DNA of 64,000 nt from CAWGYQ01 sp963817395. GTDB lineage: Bacteria; Acidobacteriota; Vicinamibacteria; Vicinamibacterales; CAVPJW01. This document shows, piece after piece, positions 18,103-25,615 of the stretch; position 1 is the first letter of the stretch; each line of letters begins with the position of its first letter. Where the stretch lies: NCBI GenBank assembly GCA_963817395.1, contig CAWFOC010000006.1, positions 186,001 through 250,000 of the forward strand, given 5' to 3'. Made by a program: the position numbers and the translations under genes. Under the pieces are notes generated by a model. It did not search any database, was not told the origin of the DNA, and was given only the letters and a program-made list of their open reading frames with translations.

Positions 18103-19325
18103 GGTCGCGGCGCGATCCTTCGGAGCGGGGCTACTTCGGTCCCTTTGGCGGCCGTTTCGTTCCAGAGACGCTGGTGGCGCCCATCGAAGAGCTCGAGCGC
18201 GCCTATCGTGAAGCGCGTGACGACACGACGTTTCATGCGGAGCTGGATCGCCTGCTGCGGGACTACGTGGGGCGGCCGACTCCGTTGTACGAAGCGAGCC
18301 GCCTGTCGGAGTCGCTGGGTGTCCGCGTCTTGCTGAAGCGCGAGGATCTCACGCATACCGGCGCGCACAAGATCAACAATGCGCTGGGGCAGGCGCTGCT
18401 GGCCCGACGCATGGGCAAGCGTCGCGTGGTCGCCGAGACGGGAGCGGGGCAGCACGGCGTGGCCACGGCAACGGCGTGCGCCTTGTTGAATCTGGCCTGC
18501 GACGTCTACATGGGCACCGACGACATGGAGCGCCAGGCGTTGAACGTGTTCCGCATGCGCCTGCTCGGAGCGGGGGTTCAGCGAGTCGATGCCGGGAGCC
18601 GAACGCTGAAGGATGCCATCAACGAGGCGATGCGCGACTGGGTCGCCAATGTCACCGACACGCACTACCTGCTGGGCTCCGTCCTGGGCCCGCATCCCTA
18701 TCCGTTGATGGTGCGCGAGTTCCAGTCCGTGATCGGACGTGAGGCGCGAATACAGATCCTCGATCAGGCCGGGCGGCTTCCCGACGCCGTCGTAGCGTGC
18801 GTCGGCGGCGGCAGCAATGCCGCTGGCATTTTCGATGCGTTCATCGACGACGCCGGCGTTCGGTTGATTGGTGTAGAGGCTGGCGGCGAGGGCATTGTGG
18901 CCGGACGGCATGCCGCGCGCTTCGCCGGCGGCAGTCCCGGAGTCCTGCAGGGCGCGCGGACATTCATCCTCCAGGATGGTGACGGCAACATCGAGCTGAC
19001 CCATTCCGTGTCTGCCGGCCTCGACTATGCCGCCGTCGGACCCGAGCACGCCTGGTGGCGCGAGACCGGCCGTGCCGAGTATGTGTGGGCATCGGACGCC
19101 GAGGCTTTGGAGGCGTTCCAGAACCTGGCGCAGACCGAGGGCATCATCCCGGCGCTCGAGTCGTCTCACGCGATCGCGCACCTGAAAAAGCTGGCGCCAA
19201 CGCTGGATGCGGGATCCGTTGTGCTGGTGAATCTCTCGGGGCGAGGCGATAAGGACGTGCAGTCCGTGGAAAAAGCCATGGCCATGAAGCGCGGCGCGGA
19301 GGTGCCTGATGTCGCGCATCGATGA
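18099..19325 (+). CDS. trpB: Tryptophan synthase beta chain
   Basis: This PLP enzyme joins indole and serine to make tryptophan, as the beta partner of an alpha2-beta2 complex. It has 408 residues. The N-terminal RGYFGPFGGRFVPETL is the TrpB1 signature. The PLP lysine is Lys91 in HTGAHKINNALGQALLA, and GCVGGGSNA-like phosphate binding is seen as ACVGGGSNAAG. The GTG start at 18099 overlaps the trpF stop, and the end overlaps trpA by 17 bases. Confidence 0.96.
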   Translation: MRSRRDPSERGYFGPFGGRFVPETLVAPIEELERAYREARDDTTFHAELDRLLRDYVGRPTPLYEASRLSESLGVRVLLKREDLTHTGAHKINNALGQALLARRMGKRRVVAETGAGQHGVATATACALLNLACDVYMGTDDMERQALNVFRMRLLGAGVQRVDAGSRTLKDAINEAMRDWVANVTDTHYLLGSVLGPHPYPLMVREFQSVIGREARIQILDQAGRLPDAVVACVGGGSNAAGIFDAFIDDAGVRLIGVEAGGEGIVAGRHAARFAGGSPGVLQGARTFILQDGDGNIELTHSVSAGLDYAAVGPEHAWWRETGRAEYVWASDAEALEAFQNLAQTEGIIPALESSHAIAHLKKLAPTLDAGSVVLVNLSGRGDKDVQSVEKAMAMKRGAEVPDVAHR

Positions 19326-20115
19326 CACATTCGCCCGGCTGCGCGCGGAGCGGCGCACGGGTCTCGTCACCTACATCACGGCAGGCGATCCCGATCTCGA
19401 ACGGTCGGGCGACATCTTGCTGGCGCTGGACCGCGCCGGCGCCGACGTGCTGGAGGTCGGTATCCCGTTCTCCGATCCGCTGGCGGACGGGCCCGTCATC
19501 CAGCGTGCGAGCGAACGTGCGCTGGCCAGCGGTGCGACCACGAGCACGGTACTGACGCTGATTGAACGGCTGCGACCTCGCCTCACGTCGCCAGTGGTCC
19601 TGTTCACCTACGTCAACCCCTTGCTCAGAATAGGCCTGACGACGTTTGCGCGACGGGCGGCAGCAGCAGGCGTGGACGGTGTCCTGGCACTCGATCTGCC
19701 TATCGAGGAGGCTGGCGAGTACCACGAGACCCTTACCAACGCTCGCCTCGATCCCATCTTCCTGTTGAGCCCGACGACGACGGGGGAGCGCATCCGGCAA
19801 GCTGCGCGATTGGGGCGAGGGTTCCTCTATCTCATCTCGCGCCTGGGGGTCACTGGTGCGCGGGCGCATCTCGCGGAAGGCACCGACGAGCTCGTGGCGC
19901 GCGTCCGTCGCGAAACGACGCTGCCAATCGCGCTGGGCTTCGGCATCTCGCGCCCCGAACACGTCACGGAGGCCGGGAAGTCGGCGGACGCGGCGGTCGT
20001 TGGCAGCGGTCTCGTGGGCGTCATCGCTGCCACCGAGGACCCCGACGCGCTGACGCCGCGAGTCGGCTCCTACGTGCAGTGGCTCAAAGGCCAGTCGCAG
20101 GGCGTGTCGATATGA
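19309..20115 (+). CDS. trpA: Tryptophan synthase alpha chain
   Basis: TrpA cleaves indole-3-glycerol phosphate and passes indole through a tunnel to TrpB. The protein has 268 residues. The two catalytic acids Glu49 and Asp60 are both present in LEVGIPFSDPLADGP at their usual positions. TYITAGDPD and the later LISRLGVTGAR, GFGISRPEHV and VVGSGLV are family motifs. It overlaps trpB by 17 bases and the following chorismate mutase gene by 4 bases. Confidence 0.96.
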   Translation: MSRIDDTFARLRAERRTGLVTYITAGDPDLERSGDILLALDRAGADVLEVGIPFSDPLADGPVIQRASERALASGATTSTVLTLIERLRPRLTSPVVLFTYVNPLLRIGLTTFARRAAAAGVDGVLALDLPIEEAGEYHETLTNARLDPIFLLSPTTTGERIRQAARLGRGFLYLISRLGVTGARAHLAEGTDELVARVRRETTLPIALGFGISRPEHVTEAGKSADAAVVGSGLVGVIAATEDPDALTPRVGSYVQWLKGQSQGVSI

Positions 20116-20444
20116 GTATGGACAAGCTGCGCGCCCGGATCGACGAGCTGGATCGTCAGCTCGTCGAGTTGCTGAACGAGCGGGCAAGCTGCGCGGTGCA
20201 GATCGGGCACATCAAACGGCGGATTGGCATGCCGATCTATCAGCCCGAACGCGAATCAGAAGTGCTGCGCAACGTGCAGGCCAAAACGACCGAGTCGGGC
20301 GGACCGCTCAGCCCCGACGCGATTGCCCGGCTGTTTGAACGGATTATCGACGAAGGTCGGCGACTGGAACGCTCGGCGACCGACGAAGCCGGCAGGGTCG
20401 ACAATCGGATGGACGCTGATGGAGATCCGCGCGAGCGGCCCTGA
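20112..20444 (+). CDS. Chorismate mutase, AroQ class
   Basis: This is a single-domain helical chorismate mutase of 110 residues, converting chorismate to prephenate for Phe and Tyr. The typical pattern is KLRARIDELDRQLVELLNERASCAVQIGHIKR, followed by PIYQPERESEVLRNVQ, giving the arginine, lysine and glutamate of the active site. The ATG at 20112 overlaps the trpA stop (ATGA). The protein is not fused to a prephenate dehydratase or to DAHP synthase. In many bacteria a free AroQ domain forms a complex with the DAHP synthase encoded next to it, which would allow shared feedback control; that is inference here. Confidence 0.88.
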   Translation: MSMDKLRARIDELDRQLVELLNERASCAVQIGHIKRRIGMPIYQPERESEVLRNVQAKTTESGGPLSPDAIARLFERIIDEGRRLERSATDEAGRVDNRMDADGDPRERP

Positions 20445-20485
20445 GCCGCCTCGCGGTGACGGATCAACTGACGGAGGCAAGGAAC

Positions 20486-21535
20486 ATGGTGGTGGTCATG
20501 GAGGAAGGCGCAAACGAAGAGCAGATCGGCAAGGTGGTCGCCCACCTGACCGAGATGGGGCTCGACGTGCATCGCTCGACGGGCGTGACACGGACGGTGC
20601 TCGGCGCGGTGGGCGGAAACCCCAACGCCGATCATCGGCTGATCGAGCTGCTCGACGGCGTGCACGAGGTGCTGCGGATCTCGGAGCCGTACAAGCTGGC
20701 GAGCCGGGCGTTCAAACCGGACGGCAGCATCGTGTCGCTCGACGATGTGCGAATTGGCGGTGACGAGGTCATCGTCATGGCCGGCCCGTGCTCGGTGGAG
20801 AGCGAAACGCAGATACAGGATGCAGCCGCCGCCGTCAAGCGCGCGGGCGCGAAGATTCTGCGGGGTGGCGCGTTCAAGCCACGGAGCTCACCCTACAGCT
20901 TTCAGGGGCTGGGTGAGGCGGGCCTCAAGATGCTGCGAACGGCAGCCGATCGTGAGGGGCTCAAGCTGGTCTCCGAGGTCATGGACGTCAGCCAGATCGA
21001 CGTCGTCGAGCGCTACAGCGACCTGCTTCAGGTCGGCGCGCGCAACATGCAGAACTATACGCTGCTGCGCGAGCTCGGGCACGCCCGGAAGCCCGTGCTG
21101 CTCAAGCGGGGAATCTCGGCCACGATCGAAGAGTGGCTGCTGTCGGCCGAATACATCCTGGCCGGTGGCAACAGCCACGTGATTCTCTGCGAGCGCGGCA
21201 TCCGCACGTTCGAGAGCTACACGCGCAACACGCTCGACATCTCGGCGATACCCGTCATCAAGAAGCTCAGCCACCTGCCAATCGTCGTCGATCCGAGCCA
21301 TGGGACGGGACGGCGGGACAAGGTCGCGCCGATGGCCAGAGCGGCGGTGGCTGCTGGCGCCGACGGGCTGCTGATCGAGGTCCACTGCGATCCGGATCAC
21401 GCGCTCAGCGACGGTGCGCAGTCGATGTTTCCCGCGCAGTTCGACCGGCTCATGGCGGAGTTGCGCATCATCGCGCCGGCGATCGGCCGATCGATCTGCC
21501 TCGAGCCGGTGGCGCGCCGGGGCTGGGCGAGATAG
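20486..21535 (+). CDS. aroF: DAHP synthase, type I-beta with N-terminal regulatory domain
   Basis: This is the first enzyme of the shikimate pathway, condensing PEP and erythrose 4-phosphate. It has 349 residues. An upstream in-frame GTG exists at 20456, but ATG 20486 has a strong GGAGG 8 bases before it. Residues 1-70 (MVVVMEEGANEEQIGKVVAH) form the ferredoxin-like domain known from the Thermotoga enzyme, where it mediates inhibition by Tyr and Phe. The catalytic barrel shows MAGPCSVES (metal-binding cysteine), GGAFKPRSSPYSFQG, LLKRG and VVDPSHGTGRRD. It sits between the mutase and the prephenate dehydrogenase. Confidence 0.93.
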   Translation: MVVVMEEGANEEQIGKVVAHLTEMGLDVHRSTGVTRTVLGAVGGNPNADHRLIELLDGVHEVLRISEPYKLASRAFKPDGSIVSLDDVRIGGDEVIVMAGPCSVESETQIQDAAAAVKRAGAKILRGGAFKPRSSPYSFQGLGEAGLKMLRTAADREGLKLVSEVMDVSQIDVVERYSDLLQVGARNMQNYTLLRELGHARKPVLLKRGISATIEEWLLSAEYILAGGNSHVILCERGIRTFESYTRNTLDISAIPVIKKLSHLPIVVDPSHGTGRRDKVAPMARAAVAAGADGLLIEVHCDPDHALSDGAQSMFPAQFDRLMAELRIIAPAIGRSICLEPVARRGWAR

Positions 21536-22474
21536 ATGCCGGGCGAGGAGCCTCACTTTCTGCCGATGGCGCAGGCGGGGCGGACCGGCCCACCGCCCAT
21601 CTTCGCCAAGATCGGCATCGTCGGGCTCGGCCTCATCGGCGGATCCATCGCTCTTTCCGCACGCAGCCTCTGGCCTTCGGGGCTGGTGATTGCGGTGGAC
21701 GAGAAGGACGTGCTCGAAAAGGCCATGGTCCTTGGCGCCGTGGACGTGGCGGCCGACGACCCGGTCGTGCTCGCCGAGGCGGACCTCGTCATCCTCGCCG
21801 CTCCTGTCGTCGAGAACACCCGGCTCCTCGGCGCGCTGGCCGATTACGTGACGGGCCAGGCCATCGTCACCGACACCGGCAGCACGAAGCGCGCGATCGT
21901 CGAAGCGGCCCGCGATCTGCCCGCCCGTCTCACCTTCGTGGGTGGTCATCCGCTCGGCGGCGCTGCTCGAGGAGGCATCGAGCACGCGCGACCGGATCTG
22001 TTTACCGGAAGACCCTGGATCTTCACGCCGGCGGGCGACGGTCTGGCGGAACCGCTCGAGCGCCTTCAGCAGTTCGTGACGGCGCTGGGCGCGCGGCCCT
22101 TCGTGCTTCGGGCGGCCGAGCACGATCGCATCATGGCGTATCTGAGCCAGTTGCCCCAGCTCGTCGTGAGCTCGCTCATGCGAGTCGTGGGAGAAGAAAT
22201 CGGCCGTGACGGTCTTCGGTTGGCCGGACGCGGCCTGCTCGATACCACGCGCCTGGCCTCGAGCCCGGCCGGCATCTGGCGGGACATCTGCGCCACCAAC
22301 GCCGATCAGTTGACGATAGCGCTCGATGCCATGATCGAACGGCTGCTCGAGTTGCGCGAGCACCTGACAGAGGGTGACGAGCTGTCCGAGACGTTCGACT
22401 CCGCGGGCCGGTGGCGCGACGAACTCATGAAACTGGTCGACGCTTCGAATTCCCCGGAAAAACCTCGACGCTGA
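21536..22474 (+). CDS. tyrA: Prephenate (or arogenate) dehydrogenase
   Basis: TyrA commits prephenate (or arogenate) to tyrosine by NAD(P)-dependent oxidative decarboxylation. It has 312 residues. The Rossmann motif is KIGIVGLGLIGGSIALSAR near residues 25-43. DTGSTKRAIVEAA and the catalytic-histidine region FVGGHPLGGAARGGIEHARPDLF are typical. It has no C-terminal ACT domain and no fused mutase. The start directly follows the aroF stop. It is the last gene of the operon; prephenate dehydratase (pheA) is not in the window. Confidence 0.92.
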   Translation: MPGEEPHFLPMAQAGRTGPPPIFAKIGIVGLGLIGGSIALSARSLWPSGLVIAVDEKDVLEKAMVLGAVDVAADDPVVLAEADLVILAAPVVENTRLLGALADYVTGQAIVTDTGSTKRAIVEAARDLPARLTFVGGHPLGGAARGGIEHARPDLFTGRPWIFTPAGDGLAEPLERLQQFVTALGARPFVLRAAEHDRIMAYLSQLPQLVVSSLMRVVGEEIGRDGLRLAGRGLLDTTRLASSPAGIWRDICATNADQLTIALDAMIERLLELREHLTEGDELSETFDSAGRWRDELMKLVDASNSPEKPRR

Positions 22475-22490
22475 ACGTTCGCGATCGACG

Positions 22491-22508
22491 GTGCCACAGC
22501 GGTGGCAC
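22491..22508 (+). terminator. Candidate hairpin after the aromatic operon
   Basis: GTGCCAC and GTGGCAC form a perfect 7-bp stem with an AGCG loop, 16 bases after the tyrA stop. There is no run of T after it, so it could be a Rho-dependent end or an RNA 3'-end stabiliser rather than an intrinsic terminator. Confidence 0.45.
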
Positions 22509-22579
22509 AGTCCGCGAGAGCTCGACGGAAATCATCGGCAGGCCATCGCGCATCGGCTGCTGTTCCAGCTCCCGACAGC

Positions 22580-22585
22580 TATAAT
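22580..22585 (+). promoter_or_regulatory. -10 box (TATAAT) of the acetoacetate operon
   Basis: A consensus TATAAT lies 6 bases before the ATG of the first CoA-transferase gene, so the transcript would begin at or next to the start codon (leaderless). No clear -35 box is seen. Confidence 0.55.
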
Positions 22586-22591
22586 CGGCTC

Positions 22592-23287
22592 ATGAACAAG
22601 GTGCTCGAGAGCGCGGAGGCCGCGGCGGCGCTCATTCCCGATGGCGCAACCATCATGGTGGGCGGCTTCGGTCTCTGCGGAAATCCCGAGAACCTGATCC
22701 AGGCATTGCACGCGCGCGGCACGAGAAATCTCACGGTCATCAGCAACAACGCGGGTGCGGACAACTTTGGTCTGTACGTGCTGCTCAAGTCGCGCCAAAT
22801 CCGGAAGATGATCGCGACCTACGTGGGCGAGAACCAGGAGTTCGAGCGCCAATTCCTGAGCGGCGAGCTCGACGTCGAGCTCGTGCCGCAGGGAACGTTC
22901 GCCGAGCGCATGCGGGCCGGCGGCGCGGGTATCGGCGGGTTCTACACGCCAACGGGTTACGGCACCCTGGCCGCCGAGCAGAAGGAAACCCGTCTGATCG
23001 GGGGCAAGCCGTACGTGTTCGAGACGCCCCTTCGAGCGGACTTTGCGCTGGTCCGGGCGCATCGCGGTGACCGTCTGGGCAACCTCACTTATCGGAAGAC
23101 GGCGAGAAATTTCAATCCGGTCATGGCGACCGCGGCCGAAGTGACCATCGCCGAAGTGGAGCATCTCGTCGAGCCAGGCGAAATCGATCCCGACACGGTG
23201 GTGACACCGGGTATCTATGTGCGCCACGTCGTCCAGGGGAAGGGCTATGAGCGCCGGATTGAGAAGCGCACGACGCGCGAGGCGTGA
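22592..23287 (+). CDS. 3-oxoacid CoA-transferase subunit A
   Basis: This is the alpha subunit of a succinyl- or acetyl-CoA:acetoacetate CoA-transferase (ScoA/AtoD type), which activates acetoacetate to acetoacetyl-CoA. It has 231 residues. The N-terminal IPDGATIMVGGFGLCGNPENLI is the family glycine-rich signature, and GGFYTPTGYGT and the GNLTYRKTARNFNPVMATAA segment are typical. ATG 22592 follows TATAAT by 6 bases; the frame is open further upstream, but into the operon terminator region. Subunit B follows after 38 bases. Which CoA donor is used (succinyl-CoA or acetyl-CoA) cannot be told. Confidence 0.92.
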   Translation: MNKVLESAEAAAALIPDGATIMVGGFGLCGNPENLIQALHARGTRNLTVISNNAGADNFGLYVLLKSRQIRKMIATYVGENQEFERQFLSGELDVELVPQGTFAERMRAGGAGIGGFYTPTGYGTLAAEQKETRLIGGKPYVFETPLRADFALVRAHRGDRLGNLTYRKTARNFNPVMATAAEVTIAEVEHLVEPGEIDPDTVVTPGIYVRHVVQGKGYERRIEKRTTREA

Positions 23288-23325
23288 GATCGAACCCGGT
23301 CGGATGAGCGCAGAAAGGACCGCCG

Positions 23326-23973
23326 GTGGACCAGCGTGAGCGCATTGTTCGACGTGTCGCCCGTGAGCTGAAAGACGGCGACTACGTGAATCTGGGAATC
23401 GGCATGCCGACACTGGTGGCCAACTATGTGCCGCCAGGCATGGACATCGTGCTGCACTCGGAGAACGGCATGCTCGGCGTGGGTCCCTATCCGCTCGAGG
23501 ACCAGGTGGACGCCGACCTCATCAATGCGGGCAAGGAGACGGTCACCGAGACGCCTGGCTGCAGCTATTTCAGCAGCGCCGAGTCTTTCGCCATGATCCG
23601 CGGCGGGCACATCGACCTCACCGTGCTGGGCGCGCTGCAGGTGGATCAGGAAGGCAATCTGGCGAACTGGATGATTCCAGGCAAGATGGTCAAGGGCATG
23701 GGTGGCGCCATGGATCTCGTCGCTGGCGCGAAGCGCGTCGTGGTGGCCATGGAACACACGACGCGCGACGGCCAGCCGAAGATCCTCAAGGCATGCACGC
23801 TGCCGTTGACTGGCGTGAAAGTCGTCGATCTGATTGTCACGGATCTGGCGGTGCTGGAGGTTCAGGATCGCGGTCTGGTGCTGAAGGAAATCGCGGCCGA
23901 CACGACTGTCGAAGCTGTGAGGCGCGCGACAGATGCCGATCTGATCGTCGAGTGCGCGCCGGGGACGTTCTGA
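23326..23973 (+). CDS. 3-oxoacid CoA-transferase subunit B
   Basis: This is the beta subunit (ScoB/AtoA type) and carries the catalytic glutamate that forms the CoA thioester, in VLHSENGMLGVGPYP. It has 215 residues. The N-terminus (RIVRRVARELKDGDYVNLGIGMPTLVANYVP) is typical. The GTG start at 23326 has AAAGGA upstream. The stop TGA overlaps the ATG of the thiolase gene (TGATG), so the two are translationally coupled. Together with subunit A and thiolase, it should convert acetoacetate to two acetyl-CoA. Confidence 0.94.
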   Translation: MDQRERIVRRVARELKDGDYVNLGIGMPTLVANYVPPGMDIVLHSENGMLGVGPYPLEDQVDADLINAGKETVTETPGCSYFSSAESFAMIRGGHIDLTVLGALQVDQEGNLANWMIPGKMVKGMGGAMDLVAGAKRVVVAMEHTTRDGQPKILKACTLPLTGVKVVDLIVTDLAVLEVQDRGLVLKEIAADTTVEAVRRATDADLIVECAPGTF

Positions 23974-25157
23974 TGCGCGCGGTGATTCTCAGCGCGTGTC
24001 GGACGCCCATCGGATCGTTTGGGGGCGTCTTCAGGGATCTCAGCGCGGCGTCGCTCGGGGCCGCCGTCATCCGTGAAGCACTCCGCCGCGCCGACGTCGC
24101 GCCGTCCGCGATTGACGATGTGATCATGGGATGCGTGCTCCAGGCCGGGGCGGGCATGAACGTGGCCAGGCAGGCTGCGCTGGGCGCCGGTCTGGGCGTC
24201 GAGACGCCAGCCGAGACCGTGAACCGCGTGTGCGGGTCCGGACTCGCGGCGGTGGTTCATGCCGCGGAGGCTGTGGGCGCAGGGACGGCCCGGGCGATCG
24301 TGGCAGGTGGTACCGAATCGATGAGCAATGCACCGTACCTCCTTCGGGGCGCCCGGTGGGGTTACCGGCTGGGCCACGGCGAAGTGATCGACTCCATGTT
24401 GAACGAGGGGCTGACCTGTGCCATCGAGTCGTGCCACATGGGGCTGACAGCCGAAGAAATTGCGTCGAGGTTCGACATCTCGCGCGACGACCAGGACACG
24501 TTCGCAGCGGAGAGCCAGCAGCGGGCAGAGCGGGCAATCGCCGAGGGCCGGTTTGCCGACGAGATCGTCGCGGTTGACGTGCCGCAAAGGAAGGGCGACG
24601 CGATTCGAGTGACGACCGATGAGTACCCGCGGCCCGGCACGACAGCCGAGAAACTGAAGGGACTGAAGCCGGCGTTCAAGCAGGAGGGCGGCAGCGTGAC
24701 GGCCGGGAACTCCTCAGGCATCAACGACGGGGCAGCGGCGCTCGTGGTGGCGACTGAAGAGTTGGCCAGCGAAGTCGGCCGGAAGCCGCTGGCGCGGATT
24801 CTGTCGTATGCGATCGCCGGCGTGGATCCGAAGGTGATGGGTATGGGGCCCGTGCCCGCGGTTCGGCGCGCGCTCGAACGCGCCGGACTCGATCTGGGGC
24901 AAATCGACCTGTTCGAATTGAACGAAGCGTTTGCCGCACAAGCACTGGCGGTGCAGCGCGAGCTCAGGCTGGATCCGGCGCGTGTCAACGTCAATGGCGG
25001 GGCCGTGGCGCTCGGCCATCCCATCGGTGCCAGCGGCGCCCGCATCCTGACCACGCTCATCTATGGTCTGCGCACCCGTCATCTGCGGTACGGCCTGGCG
25101 GCGCTGTGCATCGGCGGCGGCATGGGCATTGCCATGATCGTCGAGCGGAGCGACTAA
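23973..25157 (+). CDS. Acetyl-CoA C-acetyltransferase (thiolase)
   Basis: This is a thiolase of 394 residues, the usual length for the biosynthetic/degradative thiolase II group, splitting acetoacetyl-CoA to two acetyl-CoA. The acyl-accepting Cys is in ETVNRVCGSGLAAV. The other active-site residues are in GGAVALGHPIGASGAR (His) and ALCIGGGMG (second Cys). NEAFA is also present. It starts inside the stop of the CoA-transferase subunit B gene. The context supports ketone-body or short-chain fatty acid degradation. Confidence 0.95.
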   Translation: MRAVILSACRTPIGSFGGVFRDLSAASLGAAVIREALRRADVAPSAIDDVIMGCVLQAGAGMNVARQAALGAGLGVETPAETVNRVCGSGLAAVVHAAEAVGAGTARAIVAGGTESMSNAPYLLRGARWGYRLGHGEVIDSMLNEGLTCAIESCHMGLTAEEIASRFDISRDDQDTFAAESQQRAERAIAEGRFADEIVAVDVPQRKGDAIRVTTDEYPRPGTTAEKLKGLKPAFKQEGGSVTAGNSSGINDGAAALVVATEELASEVGRKPLARILSYAIAGVDPKVMGMGPVPAVRRALERAGLDLGQIDLFELNEAFAAQALAVQRELRLDPARVNVNGGAVALGHPIGASGARILTTLIYGLRTRHLRYGLAALCIGGGMGIAMIVERSD

Positions 25158-25180
25158 CGCGGCCTTCCACCGAGTCGAGC

Positions 25181-25615
25181 GTGCAGGCGCCCGTACCCGA
25201 CCAGATTTTCATCGGACGTTCCGTGCTCGACGCGATCGCGCGTCATGCCCGCGACGAGGCGCCGAACGAATGCTGCGGGCTGCTGATTGGAACACTGCCG
25301 CATGTCGAGCTGAGCGTCCGGACGCGCAATCTCGAGTCGAGCCCAACCCGTTATCTCATCGATCCCCGCGATCATTTCGCGGCCATCAGGACAGCGCGCG
25401 CCATGTCCCACGGGGTAGTGGGCGCCTATCACTCTCACCCGGCCGCTCTGCCGGAGCCTTCGGCCAGAGACCTCCGAGAGGCCTTCGACGCGGCGTTTCT
25501 CTATGTGATCGTGTCGCTGGCCACGGACGCGGCCGAGCGTGACATCCGCGCCTGGCGCCTCGTGCGCGGGCGCTTCGACGAGGTCCGGCTTTTCGACTAT
25601 CCTCCCTCGGCGTGA
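25181..25615 (+). CDS. JAMM/MPN-domain metallopeptidase-like protein
   Basis: This is a small single-domain protein of 144 residues with the JAMM zinc motif: an upstream glutamate (EAPNECCGLLIG) and AYHSHPAALPEPSARDL, which supplies HxH-P and the later Ser and Asp. Bacterial stand-alone JAMM proteins of the RadC/Mec/MoaE-linked type act as isopeptidases on ubiquitin-like sulfur carriers, or are unassigned. GTG 25181 is chosen because the frame upstream lies within the thiolase gene; other starts are possible. The stop overlaps the start of the AtoE-like transporter gene. There is no sulfur-carrier gene nearby, so its link to acetoacetate metabolism is unexplained. Confidence 0.8.
   Translation: MQAPVPDQIFIGRSVLDAIARHARDEAPNECCGLLIGTLPHVELSVRTRNLESSPTRYLIDPRDHFAAIRTARAMSHGVVGAYHSHPAALPEPSARDLREAFDAAFLYVIVSLATDAAERDIRAWRLVRGRFDEVRLFDYPPSA

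Noticed and set aside
20888..22363. A 491-codon minus-strand frame opposite aroF and tyrA.
   Set aside because: Shadow of two clear enzymes in the aromatic operon; Arg- and Gly-rich composition without motifs.
22491..22508. Calling the hairpin after tyrA a confident intrinsic terminator.
   Set aside because: The stem is perfect but short and no T run follows, so it is listed only as a candidate.
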